Shown: piece after piece, positions 35,189-45,964 of the stretch | Position numbering within the stretch: the stretch's first letter is position 1 | Layout of the letters: every line of letters starts with the position of its first letter | Assembly (NCBI RefSeq): GCF_005222955.1 | Contig: NZ_LWUA01000157.1 | Location: 1 to 64,000, forward strand | Source: Blastococcus sp. CCUG 61487 | GTDB lineage: Bacteria > Actinomycetota > Actinomycetes > Mycobacteriales > Geodermatophilaceae | Reading direction: 5' to 3' | DNA: 64,000 nt | The notes under the pieces: generated by a model | What the model saw: the letters and a program-made list of their open reading frames with translations, nothing else | The model's database searches: none | What the model was told of the DNA's origin: nothing | Position numbers and translations under genes: made by a program

Positions 35189-35413
35189 ATGTCCGACGAT
35201 CCCGCCCGCCGCGAGCCCGAACTGCTCACCATCACCGAGGCCGCCGAGCTGCTCCGCGCTCCGGTGGCCACGCTCCGGTACTGGCGCCACCTGGGCACCG
35301 GTCCGCGCAGCTTCCGCCTCGGCCGCCGCGTCCTCTACCGCTCCGATGACCTGCACAGCTGGATAGAGACCCGGCATGGCGAGGCCGTCCCCGGCCCGGG
35401 AAACCGGCCATGA
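35189..35413 (+). CDS. Excisionase-like helix-turn-helix protein
   Basis: A 74-residue MerR/AlpA-type winged helix protein: LLTITEAAELLRAPVATLRY, then WRHLGTGPRSFRLGRRVLY and RSDDLHSWIE. This is the usual form of actinobacterial integrative-element excisionases, which bend DNA at the att arms and steer integrase toward excision. ATG at 35189 follows CGGAGCCAGCC. It precedes the integrase by about 160 bases, with a possible small gene between. No other regulator of excision is seen. Confidence 0.85.
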   Translation: MSDDPARREPELLTITEAAELLRAPVATLRYWRHLGTGPRSFRLGRRVLYRSDDLHSWIETRHGEAVPGPGNRP

Positions 35414-35601
35414 GCTGCCCGACCGCCGGCGCGGACGGCAGTCCACAGAATGCGGTCAACCCACCCGCGAAGCAGGCGGCTGACGGCAAAGTGGCTCCCG
35501 TGATCAGCGCGCCGGTGATGAAGCGCCGCCTCCGCAGGCCGCGGCCGGGGATCGAGGAGATGGAGGTGGTCGGTGATGGCGTCGATCGCGAGGAGACCTG
35601 A
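35410..35601 (+). CDS. Possible small protein between xis and int
   Basis: A 63-residue frame whose ATG overlaps the excisionase TGA (ATGA) and whose end overlaps the integrase start by 26 bases. The arrangement suggests coupled translation, but the composition (Pro, Arg, Asp) is unremarkable and no family is recognised. It could be a spurious frame. Confidence 0.35.
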   Translation: MSCPTAGADGSPQNAVNPPAKQAADGKVAPVISAPVMKRRLRRPRPGIEEMEVVGDGVDREET

Positions 35602-36790
35602 CGGCACGTACCGGCCGCGGTACCGCGACGAACACGGCAAGGAGCACGCCCGCCACTTCAAGCGCAAGGTCGACGCTCAGCGATGGCTCGACGAGGTCAC
35701 CGCGGCCGTGCAGACGGGCACCTACGTCGACCCCAAGCGGGCCAGGACGACCGTGGGAGAGCTGGCGCCCGTCTGGCTCGCCGGGAAGATCAACCTCAAG
35801 CCCACCAGTCGGGCCCGCTACGCCGACGTCCTCAAGACCCACGTCCTGCCGCGCTGGGGGAACGTCGCGCTGATCCGGGTGACCCACGGCGACGTGCAGG
35901 CCTGGCTGTCCGAGCTCTCCGACCGGGGGCTGGCCGGGGCCTCGGTCCGCAAGGCGCAGGGCGTCCTGTCCGGCATCCTCGGCCTCGCGGTGCGCGACCG
36001 GCGCCTGGCCGTCAACCCCGCGCTCGGCGTCGCCCTGCCCCCGCTGCAGGAAAAGCGCCGCCGGTACCTGACCGCCGAGCAGCTCGAGGCACTCGCCGAC
36101 GCCGCCGGGCCCGGCCGGGTCGCCGTGCTGGTGCTCGGCTACTGCGGGCTGCGCTGGTCGGAGCTGGCGGCGCTGCGGGTGCGGCACTTCGACCTGCTGC
36201 GCCGGCGTGTACTCGTTGAGGAGGCGGTCACCGAGGTCGACGGCTCCCGCCTGGTGTGGGGAACCCCCAAGAGCCACGGCCGCCGCTCGGTGCCGCTACC
36301 GCGTTTCCTCGTCGACGAACTCGCCAGGACGGTGGTGACCCGCCCCGCCGGCGAGCTGGCCTTCCCCTCGCCGCAGGGGGCGGTGCTGCGCAACCGCAAC
36401 GCCCGGTCCGCCTGGTTCGACAATGCGGCTCGGGCCATCGGAGAGCCCGGGCTCACGCCGCACGAACTCCGGCACACCGCGGCCTCGCTGGCGATCAAGG
36501 CGGGCGCCAACGTCAAGGCGGTGCAGCGGATGCTCGGGCACGCCTCGGCGGCCATGACCCTGGACCGCTACGCCGACCTGTTCGACGACGACCTGGACGA
36601 CGTGGCCGACCGGCTGGACGCCCTGCGGGCCGCATCCCGCGGACGAGTTGCGGACTTTTTGCGGACTGAGACCCCGTCGGAGGGCTTCCCGGAACCCCCG
36701 ACGGAGGGGAATCCGCAGGTCACAGGAGTGGAGACGAGGGGAATCGAACCCCTAACCCCCGCCTTGCAAAGGCGGTGCTCTGCCAATTGA
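35576..36790 (+). CDS. int: Tyrosine recombinase (phage-type integrase)
   Basis: A 404-residue integrase. An N-terminal arm-binding domain (SIARRPDGTYRPRYRDEHGK, residues 4-23), a SAM-like core-binding domain (about 60-150) and the catalytic domain follow. Catalytic residues are visible: Arg in GYCGLRWSEL (about 192), His and Arg in HELRHTAASL (about 295-298), His in LGHASAAMTLDRY and its Tyr (about 331). ATG 35576 follows GGAGGTGGTCG; a GTG one codon earlier is possible. The reading frame runs through attR into the antisense strand of tRNA-Ala, so the C-terminal tail (GIEPLTPALQRRCSAN) is encoded by the att site itself. Confidence 0.95.
   Translation: MASIARRPDGTYRPRYRDEHGKEHARHFKRKVDAQRWLDEVTAAVQTGTYVDPKRARTTVGELAPVWLAGKINLKPTSRARYADVLKTHVLPRWGNVALIRVTHGDVQAWLSELSDRGLAGASVRKAQGVLSGILGLAVRDRRLAVNPALGVALPPLQEKRRRYLTAEQLEALADAAGPGRVAVLVLGYCGLRWSELAALRVRHFDLLRRRVLVEEAVTEVDGSRLVWGTPKSHGRRSVPLPRFLVDELARTVVTRPAGELAFPSPQGAVLRNRNARSAWFDNAARAIGEPGLTPHELRHTAASLAIKAGANVKAVQRMLGHASAAMTLDRYADLFDDDLDDVADRLDALRAASRGRVADFLRTETPSEGFPEPPTEGNPQVTGVETRGIEPLTPALQRRCSAN
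36638..36666 (+). promoter_or_regulatory. Right arm-type integrase sites
   Basis: CGCGGAC at 36638, TGCGGAC at 36649 and TGCGGAC at 36660, again with exact 11-base steps and the same orientation as the left set at 24147-24175. They lie inside the 3' end of int, 62 bases before attR. Confidence 0.65.
36728..36770. repeat. attR within the restored tRNA-Ala gene
   Basis: 43 bases identical to attL. The copy brought by the element rebuilds the 3' half of tRNA-Ala, so insertion leaves a whole tRNA. The crossover must fall within this identity block, probably near the anticodon stem-loop as for related integrases. Confidence 0.93.
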
Positions 36791-36801
36791 GCTACGTCCC
36801 C
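36729..36801 (-). tRNA. tRNA-Ala(UGC)
   Basis: A 73-base tRNA on the minus strand: acceptor GGGGACG with CGTCTCC plus discriminator A, D arm GTAGCTCAATTGGCAGAGC, anticodon arm CCGCC-TTTGCAA-GGCGG (anticodon TGC), T arm with GGTTCGATTCC. No encoded CCA. Its 3' half serves as the element's integration site. Together with tRNA-Ile it forms the gyrA-linked Ile-Ala pair typical of actinobacteria. Confidence 0.97.
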
Positions 36802-36826
36802 GGCGAGGCCGGAGCCCCGGGGTGGA

Positions 36827-36973
36827 TCAGCGTGCGGTGGGAGTGCTGACGGCGTCGGGACCGCTGGTCGCCTCGCGCCACAGGTCGGCGCCCTCCGCCT
36901 TGCCGGCCGAGCGCTTGCGGACCGCCACGAAGGCACCGGCTGCCAACGCCACCAGCGCGACCTTCTTCAGCAA
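36827..36973 (-). CDS. DLW-39 family small protein
   Basis: A 48-residue protein with the DLW-39 pattern: a short hydrophobic helix LKKVALVALAAGAFVAVRKR, a small linker and the eponymous ADLWREAT. Members are found near gyrA in many actinobacteria and have no known function. The start is TTG at 36973, placed eight bases after a textbook AGGAGG; no ATG or GTG fits. Too short for most gene-finders. It lies between tRNA-Ala and tRNA-Ile on the same strand. Confidence 0.82.
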   Translation of the reverse strand: MLKKVALVALAAGAFVAVRKRSAGKAEGADLWREATSGPDAVSTPTAR

Positions 36974-37045
36974 GCCGATGACCTCCTCGGACGCTCGGTG
37001 CAACCCCTCCGCACGGGATACCGCGCCGAGATCCGGGCACACGGG

Positions 37046-37119
37046 TGGGCCTGGGAGGACTTGAACCTCCGGCCTCATCCTTATCAGGGATGCGCTCTAA
37101 CCGCCTGAGCTACAGGCCC
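37046..37119 (-). tRNA. tRNA-Ile(GAU)
   Basis: A 74-base tRNA on the minus strand: acceptor GGGCCTG with CAGGCCC and discriminator A, D arm GTAGCTCAGGCGGTTAGAGC, anticodon arm CATCC-CTGATAA-GGATG (anticodon GAT), T arm GGTTCAAGTCC. No encoded CCA. Confidence 0.97.
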
Positions 37120-37149
37120 GTGAACCGGGGGCAACTCTACCTGCCCGGT

Positions 37150-37197
37150 TTCGACCCTCTGCAGGGCCCCGCCACGGGCCTGCGAGCGGGTCCTCCG
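37150..37197 (-). repeat. 3'-end repeat, copy D (partial)
   Basis: Contains TGCAGGGCCCCGCCACGGGC, then CTGCGAGCGGGTCCT, ending three bases before the DUF3566 stop. Shares the core CAGGGnCCC, a TGCGAG-like motif and the terminal GGTCCT with three other copies in the window, but is shorter. Confidence 0.6.
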
Positions 37198-37866
37198 TCA
37201 GTCGCGCTCGGAGAGGATGACCTCCAGGCCACCGACCAGGTCCGAGCACATGTTGTAGATGAACGTGCCCACGGTGCACAGCGCGGTGAGCAGCACGATG
37301 TTGATCGCCCCGATGACCGCGGCGCCGCCGAACACCACACCCGGCGTCAGCACGTCGCTGCCGCCGCCGTCCTCGCCGTCGGTGCCGAGCTGGCCGAAGA
37401 GCTCGTTCAGGGTGTCGAAGACGCCGAGCGCGTTGAGCACGCCGTAGAGCACGCCGACGGCGACCATCCAGATGAAGAACAGCGCGATCGACAGGACCAG
37501 CGAGATCTTCAGCGCCGACCAGGTGTCGATGTGCCGCAGCTGCAGGCGGGCCCGCCGCGGGCCGCGCCCGGCGGTGCGACCCCGGCCCTTCGTGGACCCG
37601 GCCGGAGGTGCGGCCGTGGGGGAGCCGGCGGCGGGAGTGCCGGCGGCTGCGGGGGTGCCAGGCGCTGCACCGGTCGCGGCACCGCCGTCCGCGGCCTGAC
37701 CGGCGGCCCGCTGGGCGCCGGTGGCCGGGATCGTCTGGGTCCCGGTCGACGGAGCCTGCTGCGGCTTCCCGGAGCCGGCGGGCTTCCCGGAGCCGGCGGG
37801 CTTTCCCGTGGGAGCGTCTCCGCTCGGGGACCCGGTGCGCACCGAACCCTGCGGCCGGTCGCTCAT
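37198..37866 (-). CDS. DUF3566 membrane protein
   Basis: A 222-residue protein. The first 100 residues are low-complexity (Gly, Pro, Ala, Thr; three SGKPAG-like repeats) and probably disordered. The DUF3566 domain follows: ARLQLRHIDTWSALKISLVL opening the first membrane helix (about residues 120-145), a small extracytoplasmic loop with DGEDGGG, and a second helix (about 180-207). This gene lies downstream of gyrA in most actinobacteria, as mycobacterial Rv0007. Function unknown; proximity to gyrase and division genes is the main clue. Follows gyrA after about 100 bases. Confidence 0.9.
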   Translation of the reverse strand: MSDRPQGSVRTGSPSGDAPTGKPAGSGKPAGSGKPQQAPSTGTQTIPATGAQRAAGQAADGGAATGAAPGTPAAAGTPAAGSPTAAPPAGSTKGRGRTAGRGPRRARLQLRHIDTWSALKISLVLSIALFFIWMVAVGVLYGVLNALGVFDTLNELFGQLGTDGEDGGGSDVLTPGVVFGGAAVIGAINIVLLTALCTVGTFIYNMCSDLVGGLEVILSERD

Positions 37867-37969
37867 GCCAGTCTCCCGTTCGCCTGCGGCACGGACCGCT
37901 CCTTCGGGACCGGAGCCCGGGTCGCGCTGGTGCGCGCCCGGGCCCGATCGGTGGTGATCAGCTGCCAGC

Positions 37970-40438
37970 CTAGGCCGACGGCTCGTCGTTGTCCGTCGTA
38001 CGCGCGATCGCCACGATCGACACGTCCTCGGGCAAGTTCATGAGCTTGACGCCCATCGTCGCGCGATCCTTGTTGTGCCGCACCCCGTTGACCGGCGTCC
38101 GGATGACGCCGCCCCCGGAGGTGATGGCGTACAGCTCGTCCCCGAGCGTGACGGCGAGTGCTCCCACCAGGGCGCCCTTGCGCGCCTTCGGGTCAGCGGT
38201 GAGCACACCCTTGCCGCCCCGGCCCTGGTTCGGGTAGTTCTCGATCCCGGTGCGCTTGGCGTAGCCGCGCTCGGTCGCCACGAGGACGTCGACGCCGTCC
38301 TGGACGACGATCATCGACAGCAGCCGGTCGTCCTCGCCCAGCGAGATGCCCCGGACGCCCTCGGTGGCACGGCCCATCGGCCGCAGCGCGGTGTCGTCGG
38401 CCGTGAACCTGATGGACATCGCCTTGCGGGTGACCAGCAGCAGGTCGGACTGGTCGTCGATCAGCGCGGCACCGACGAGCTCGTCACCCTCGCGCAGGTT
38501 GATCGCGATGACGCCGCCCTGGCGGGGGGAGTCGAAGTCGGTCAGCCGAGTCTTCTTCACCTGCCCGCGGGCGGTGGCGAGGACCAGGTACGGAGCGACC
38601 GTGTAGTCCTTGATCTGCATGACCTGGGCGATCTTCTCGTCCGGCTGGAACGCGAGGATGTTCGCCACGTGCTGGCCGCGGGCCGTCCGATTGGCCTCCG
38701 GCAGCTCGTAGGCCTTCGACCGGTAGACCCGGCCCTTGTTCGTGAAGAAGAGGATCCAGTCGTGGGTGGAGCCCACGAAGAAGTGGTCGACGATGTCGTC
38801 CTGCTTGAGCTGAGCCCCCATCACGCCCTTGCCGCCGCGGCGCTGCGACCGGTAGAGGTCGCTCTTCGTCCGCTTGGCGTACCCGGTGCGGGTGATGGTG
38901 ACGACGACCTCCTCCTCCGCGATGAGGTCCTCCATCGACACGTCGCCCTCGTTCGCCACGAACTGGGTGCGCCGGTCGTCGCCGTACTTGTCCACGATCT
39001 CGGCCAGCTCGTCGCGGACGATCTGCCGCTGCCGCTCGGGCGAGTCGAGGATCGCCTGCAGGTCGGCGATCCGGGCCTCGATCTCGGCCAGCTCGTCGAG
39101 GATCCGCTGCCGCTCGAGGGCGGCCAGCCGGCGCAGCTGCAGGTCGAGGATCGCGACGGCCTGGATCTCGTCGATGTCGAGGAGCTCCATGAGGCCCGAG
39201 CGGGCCTCCTCCGCCGACGGGCTGCGGCGGATGAGCGCGATGACCTCGTCGAGGTGGTCGAGGGCCTTGGCGTAGCCGCGCAGGATGTGCGCGCGCTCTT
39301 CGGCCTTGCGCAGCCGGAACCGGGTCCGGCGCTGGATGACCTCGATCTGGTGGTCGACCCAGTTCCGCACCAGCTCGTCCAGCCGCAGCGTGCGGGGCAC
39401 GCCGTCGACGATCGAGAGCATGTTGCAGCCGAAGGAGGTCTGCAGCTGGGTGTGCTTGTAGAGGTTGTTCAGCACCACCTTGGCGACGGCGTCGCGGCGC
39501 AGGGTGATGACCAGCCGGCGCCCGACGCGGTCGCTGGACTCGTCGTCGATGCCGGTGATGCCCTGCAGCCGGCCGTCCTTGACCAGCTCGGCGATGTTCT
39601 CGGCCAGGTTGTCCGGGTTGACCTGGTAGGGCAGCTCGGTGACGACCAGCTGGACGCGCCCCTTGGCGTCCTCCTCCACGGTGACGACGGCGCGCATGCG
39701 GACCGAGCCGCGGCCGGTGCGATAGGCGTCCTCGATGCCCTCCCGGCCGACGATGAGGCCGTGGGTGGGGAAGTCCGGGCCCTTGATCCGCTCCATGCAC
39801 GCGGTGAGGGCCTCCTCGGCCTCCGCGTCCGGGTGGTCGAGGATCCAGTAGGCCGCCTCGGCGACCTCGCGCAGGTTGTGCGGCGGCATGTTGGTGGCCA
39901 TGCCGACCGCGATGCCGGAGGAGCCGTTGATCAGCAGGTTCGGGATGCGCGCCGGCAGGACGACGGGCTCCTGGGTGCGGCCGTCGTAGTTGCCCTGGAA
40001 GTCGACGGTCTCCTCGTCGATGCCGGCCAGCATCTCCATGGCCAGCGGGGTGAGCCGGCACTCGGTGTACCGCATGGCGGCGGCCGGGTCGTTGCCCGGT
40101 GACCCGAAGTTGCCCTGCCCGTCGATGAGCGGATAGCGCATGGACCAGGGCTGGGCGAGCCGCACGAGGGCGTCGTAGATCGCCGAGTCGCCGTGCGGGT
40201 GGTAGTTGCCCATGACCTCGGCGACCGGGCGGGCGCACTTCACGTACCCGCGGTCGGGACGGAAGCCCTGGTCGTACATGGCGAACAGGACCCGCCGGTG
40301 CACCGGCTTGAGGCCGTCGCGCACCTCGGGCAGCGCGCGCCCGACGATCACGCTCATCGCGTAGTCGATGTAGCTGCGCTGCATCTCCTGCTGGAGGTCG
40401 ACCGGTTCGATCCGGTCGCGCGCGGGTGTCTCGGTCAC
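37970..40438 (-). CDS. gyrA: DNA gyrase subunit A
   Basis: An 822-residue gyrase A subunit, which cuts and rejoins DNA to introduce negative supercoils. The start is [20 protein letters not shown], the quinolone-resistance region is [18 protein letters not shown] (Ser and Asp at the usual 83/87-equivalent positions, i.e. the susceptible type), and the catalytic tyrosine lies in [10 protein letters not shown] (about residue 122). The C-terminal beta-pinwheel with the gyrase box (QRRGGKGV, about 533) is complete. GTG start at 40438. It follows gyrB after about 100 bases, in the usual order. Confidence 0.98.
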   Translation of the reverse strand: MTETPARDRIEPVDLQQEMQRSYIDYAMSVIVGRALPEVRDGLKPVHRRVLFAMYDQGFRPDRGYVKCARPVAEVMGNYHPHGDSAIYDALVRLAQPWSMRYPLIDGQGNFGSPGNDPAAAMRYTECRLTPLAMEMLAGIDEETVDFQGNYDGRTQEPVVLPARIPNLLINGSSGIAVGMATNMPPHNLREVAEAAYWILDHPDAEAEEALTACMERIKGPDFPTHGLIVGREGIEDAYRTGRGSVRMRAVVTVEEDAKGRVQLVVTELPYQVNPDNLAENIAELVKDGRLQGITGIDDESSDRVGRRLVITLRRDAVAKVVLNNLYKHTQLQTSFGCNMLSIVDGVPRTLRLDELVRNWVDHQIEVIQRRTRFRLRKAEERAHILRGYAKALDHLDEVIALIRRSPSAEEARSGLMELLDIDEIQAVAILDLQLRRLAALERQRILDELAEIEARIADLQAILDSPERQRQIVRDELAEIVDKYGDDRRTQFVANEGDVSMEDLIAEEEVVVTITRTGYAKRTKSDLYRSQRRGGKGVMGAQLKQDDIVDHFFVGSTHDWILFFTNKGRVYRSKAYELPEANRTARGQHVANILAFQPDEKIAQVMQIKDYTVAPYLVLATARGQVKKTRLTDFDSPRQGGVIAINLREGDELVGAALIDDQSDLLLVTRKAMSIRFTADDTALRPMGRATEGVRGISLGEDDRLLSMIVVQDGVDVLVATERGYAKRTGIENYPNQGRGGKGVLTADPKARKGALVGALAVTLGDELYAITSGGGVIRTPVNGVRHNKDRATMGVKLMNLPEDVSIVAIARTTDNDEPSA

Positions 40439-40484
40439 GGTGTCAGATCCTCATAACTCGAGCGGAAGTGCGAAGTCTTGGCGG

Positions 40485-40540
40485 CGGCCCCGCCCAGGGC
40501 CCCGCCCTGAGCGTGCGAAGGGCGGGGAGGACGGGGTCCT
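40485..40540 (-). repeat. 3'-end repeat, copy C
   Basis: CAGGGCCCCGCCCTGAGCG, then TGCGAAGGGCGGGG and finally GGGGTCCT directly abutting the gyrB stop. CCCCGCCCT and AGGGCGGGG form a 9-bp hairpin around GAGCGTGCGA, so it can end transcription between gyrB and gyrA or act as an attenuator. Confidence 0.7.
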
Positions 40541-42838
<2,298 letters not shown>

Positions 42839-44284
42839 CTACCGGGCGCGTGAGCGGCCCTCCGGCCGGGGGCCGCGCGGGCGCTCGCCGCTGAGCGCGT
42901 CCGGGTCGCGGGGCGGCCGGTCGGCCGCACCCCGTCGGTGCAGCAGCACCGTGACCGCCCACAGCACGACGCCGATGACGAGCAGGATCCCGGCGATCCG
43001 GTACTCCTCTGCCGGCCGACCGGCCCGGGGCGTGGCGAGGAATCCGCACGCGAGCGCGCCGATCACCGGGAGCGCCGTCGGGGTGCGGAAGTGGTCGCCG
43101 TCGCCCGGGTCGCGGCGCAGCACGAGGACGGCGACGTTCACCACGGTGAACACCAGGAGCAACAGCAGCGCCGTCGTCCCGCCGAGCGCCGGCACCGCGC
43201 CGACGAAGGTGATCAGGCCGAAGGCGAGCGCGGTGGTGAACAGGATGGCGGTGGTGGGGGTGCGGCGGGACCGGTGGACCCGGCCGAGCAGCGGGGGCAG
43301 CACGCCTTCCCGGCCGAGCCCGTAGACCAGCCGGCTGGCCATCAGCATGTTGATCAGCGCGGTGTTGGCGACGGCGAACATGGTGATGGCACCGAACAGG
43401 CCGAGCGGGAAGCCCGGCGCACCGGCCTCGACCACCTGCAGCAGCGGCGTCTCGCCCTCGCTGAGCCGGTCGGCCGGGACGAGGGCGATCGCCGAGATGG
43501 ACACCAGGACGTAGATGACCCCGGTGAGCCCCAGCCCGAGCAGCAGGATCTTCGGGAACGTGCGCCGCGGGTCCTTGGTCTCCTCGGCCATGTTGACCGA
43601 GTCCTCGAAGCCGACCATCGCGAAGAACGCCAGCCCGGTCGCGGCGATCACACCGCTGAGGGCCGAGCGCTCTCCGGTGTCGAACTCGACCACCCGGGAG
43701 AAGTCGCCCTCGCCGATCCCGAGCGCCCAGGCGCCGATCGCGATGATGATCAGCAGCCCGCTGAGCTCGACGCAGGTCAGCACGACGTTGGCCTTGACGC
43801 TCTCCCCGACGCCGCGGTGGTTGATCAGGCCGACCAGCGCCATGAACCCCAGGCCGATCAGCGTGATGCCGATGCCGTCGCCGAGGTCGAGGTCGAAGAC
43901 CTCCGCGGCGTTGGCGCTGAAGGCCCGGGCGGCGGTGGAGGCCGAGGTGATGCCGGAGCTCATGACCGCGAACGCGACGAGGAACGTCAGGAAGTGCACG
44001 CCGAAGGCCTTGTGCGCGTAGAGCGCCGCGCCCGCCGCCTGCGGGTACTTCGTCACCAGCTCCAGGTAGCTGAGCGCCGTCACCATCGCGACCAGGAAGG
44101 CGACCAGGAACGGCAGCCAGACGACGCCGCCCACCTCGGCGGCCACCGTCCCGGTGAGCGCGTAGATGCCGGTGCCCAGGACGTCGCCGACGATGAACAA
44201 CAGCAGCAGACCCGGACCCATGACCCGCCTCAGCGTGGGCCGGCCGTCCGGCGACTGCTCCTCGGTGGCGGCGGTGTCGGCCAT
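42839..44284 (-). CDS. APC-family amino acid permease
   Basis: A 481-residue transporter with about 12 hydrophobic helices. Family features are the broken first helix LLLFIVGDVLGTGIYALTG (about residues 28-46), then SYLELVTKYPQAAGAALYA in helix 2-3, and FFAMVGFEDSVNMAEETKDP in helix 6. These place it in the APC superfamily of amino acid/proton symporters, with cationic amino acid transporter-like features. Substrate not predictable. It lies between gyrB and the recF group, a place where many actinobacteria have no permease, so it is a lineage-specific insertion. Confidence 0.9.
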   Translation of the reverse strand: MADTAATEEQSPDGRPTLRRVMGPGLLLLFIVGDVLGTGIYALTGTVAAEVGGVVWLPFLVAFLVAMVTALSYLELVTKYPQAAGAALYAHKAFGVHFLTFLVAFAVMSSGITSASTAARAFSANAAEVFDLDLGDGIGITLIGLGFMALVGLINHRGVGESVKANVVLTCVELSGLLIIIAIGAWALGIGEGDFSRVVEFDTGERSALSGVIAATGLAFFAMVGFEDSVNMAEETKDPRRTFPKILLLGLGLTGVIYVLVSISAIALVPADRLSEGETPLLQVVEAGAPGFPLGLFGAITMFAVANTALINMLMASRLVYGLGREGVLPPLLGRVHRSRRTPTTAILFTTALAFGLITFVGAVPALGGTTALLLLLVFTVVNVAVLVLRRDPGDGDHFRTPTALPVIGALACGFLATPRAGRPAEEYRIAGILLVIGVVLWAVTVLLHRRGAADRPPRDPDALSGERPRGPRPEGRSRAR

Positions 44285-44400
44285 CGGTTCTCCTCGTCGG
44301 GCTGGTGCGTGGCGACCATCGCGGCGGGACCTGATCGTCCTGTGCCGCCTGCCTCGCAGCGAGTCGAGCGCGCGGCGCCGATCCCGCCGACACTCGGGAC

Positions 44401-45885
44401 ATGGCGTCCGAGGGATCGAAGCTCTGCCTGGTCACCGGTGCGACCGGCTACATCGGTGGGCGACTGGTCCCCGAGCTGCTCGCCGCCGGCCACAAGGTCC
44501 GGGTCATGACCCGCTCGCCCGAGCGGATCCGCGACCACCCGTGGGCGGGGGACGTCGAGGTGGCCCGGGCCGACGCCGCCGATGCCGAGCAGGTCGCCGC
44601 GGCCTGCGCCGGGGTCGACGTCGTCTACTACCTCATCCACGCCCTCGGGACCGGCCCGGAGTTCGAGGAGACCGATCGGCGGACCGCACGGGTCATGGCC
44701 CGGGCCGCCCGGGAGGCCGGCGTCGGCCGGCTGGTCTACCTCGGCGCGCTGGAACCGCAGGGCGAGGAGCTCTCGCCGCACCTGCGCTCGCGCACCGAGG
44801 TCGGGGAGATCCTGCTCGCCTCGGGCGTGCCCACTGCCGTGCTGCGCGCCGCCGTCGTCCTCGGCTCGGGGTCGGCGTCGTTCGAGATGCTGCGCCACCT
44901 GACCGAGCGGCTGCCGGTCATGGTCACGCCCCGCTGGGTGCACAGCCGGATCCAGCCGATCGCCGTCCGCGACGTGCTCCGCTACCTCGTGGGGTGCGCG
45001 GAGCTCCCGGCGTCGGTGCACCGGTCCTTCGACATCGGCGGCCCCGACGTCATGAACTACGCGGAGATGATGCAGCGGTACGCCGCGGTCGCCGACCTGC
45101 CCCGGCGGCGCATCCTGCCGGTTCCGCTGTTCACGCCGTCGCTGTCCAGCCACTGGGTCGGCCTGATCACCCCGGTCCCCGCCGGGATCGCCCGGCCGCT
45201 GGTCGAGTCGCTGCGGAACACGGTGGTCTGCGGCGAGCACGACATCGCCGAGTTCATCCCGGACCCGCCGGACGGCCTGATCGGCTTCGACGAGGCGGTC
45301 CGCCTGGCGGTCGCGCGGGTCCGCGACTCCACGGTGGCCACGCGCTGGGCCAGTGCCTCGACCCCCGGGGCGCCGTCGGACCCGTTGCCCACGGATCCCG
45401 ACTGGGCCGGCGGCAGCCTCTACGTCGACGAGCGCACGCGGGCCACGTCGGCGGCTCCCGAGGAGGTGTGGCGCGTCGTCGAGGGGATCGGCGGTGACGC
45501 CGGCTGGTACTCCTTCCCGCTGGCCTGGCGGGTGCGCGGCTGGCTGGACCGGGCGGTCGGTGGCGTGGGGCTGCGCCGGGGGCGGCGGGACCCGCAGCGG
45601 CTGTACGTCGGGGACGCGCTGGACTTCTGGCGGGTCGAGGAGCTGGAGAAGGGCCGCCTCCTGCGGCTGCGCGCGGAGATGCGGCTGCCCGGGCTGGCCT
45701 GGCTCGAGTTCCACGTGGAACACGACGCGGCCGAGGGCGCCGGGACCGTGCTGCGGCAGCGGGCGACCTTCGCACCCCACGGGCTGGCCGGCCACCTCTA
45801 CTGGTGGGCGGTGGCGGCGTTCCACGGCTTCGTGTTCGGCGGCATGGTCAAGGGCATCGCGCGGGCCGCGGAGCAGCGCGGCTGA
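44401..45885 (+). CDS. NAD(P)-binding epimerase-like protein with DUF2867
   Basis: A 494-residue two-domain protein. The N-terminal atypical SDR/NmrA-like domain has VTGATGYIGGRLVPELLAAG (about residues 11-30), DVVYYLIHALG in place of the usual active-site region, and VYLGALEPQG. The C-terminal DUF2867 domain (about 345-490) looks like a START/SRPBCC fold with APEEVWRVVEGIGGDAGWY and a late RATFAPHGLAGHLYWWAVAA. The same fusion is widespread in actinobacteria; its reaction is not known. ATG at 44401, divergent from the permease. A parS-like palindrome lies inside the gene (45708-45721), encoding FHVEHD. Confidence 0.88.
   Translation: MASEGSKLCLVTGATGYIGGRLVPELLAAGHKVRVMTRSPERIRDHPWAGDVEVARADAADAEQVAAACAGVDVVYYLIHALGTGPEFEETDRRTARVMARAAREAGVGRLVYLGALEPQGEELSPHLRSRTEVGEILLASGVPTAVLRAAVVLGSGSASFEMLRHLTERLPVMVTPRWVHSRIQPIAVRDVLRYLVGCAELPASVHRSFDIGGPDVMNYAEMMQRYAAVADLPRRRILPVPLFTPSLSSHWVGLITPVPAGIARPLVESLRNTVVCGEHDIAEFIPDPPDGLIGFDEAVRLAVARVRDSTVATRWASASTPGAPSDPLPTDPDWAGGSLYVDERTRATSAAPEEVWRVVEGIGGDAGWYSFPLAWRVRGWLDRAVGGVGLRRGRRDPQRLYVGDALDFWRVEELEKGRLLRLRAEMRLPGLAWLEFHVEHDAAEGAGTVLRQRATFAPHGLAGHLYWWAVAAFHGFVFGGMVKGIARAAEQRG
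45708..45721. promoter_or_regulatory. parS-like site inside a coding region
   Basis: GTTCCACGTGGAAC, a perfect 14-base palindrome with the same core as the sites at 6401 and 57437. Located about 6-8 kb from oriC on the dnaN side. Confidence 0.7.
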
Positions 45886-45902
45886 CGTGCCGCGGATGTG
45901 AC

Positions 45903-45964
45903 CCGGCCCTCCTGCAGGGACCCGCCGCGAGCTTGCGAGTGGTGGGGGGCAGGAGGGTCCTTGC
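45903..45964. repeat. 3'-end repeat, copy B
   Basis: GGCCCTCCTGCAGGGACCCG, then CGAGCTTGCGAGTGG and GCAGGAGGGTCCT, ending three bases before the stop of the 45965 gene. CCCTCCTGC pairs with GCAGGAGGG. It separates convergent genes (44401 plus and 45965 minus) and can serve as a two-way terminator. Confidence 0.75.

Larger units (their letters stand above)
23996..36770. mobile_element. Integrative mobilizable element in tRNA-Ala, about 12.7 kb
   Basis: The stretch is bounded by identical 43-base direct repeats (23996-24038 and 36728-36770) matching the 3' half of tRNA-Ala(UGC). It encodes a tyrosine integrase beside the intact tRNA, a helix-turn-helix excisionase candidate, a MobF relaxase, and cargo: a restriction-modification pair, a toxin-antitoxin-like pair, a TIR/HIT-membrane pair and unknown proteins. 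No coupling protein, type IV secretion genes or replication initiator is seen, so it probably needs a helper for transfer. In mycobacteria the tRNA-Ala gene here is followed directly by ppiA-region genes, which supports insertion. Confidence 0.9.

Noticed and set aside
38075-40102. A 675-codon open frame antisense to gyrA
   Set aside because: Shadow frame caused by third-position GC; no recognisable domain and fully covered by gyrA.
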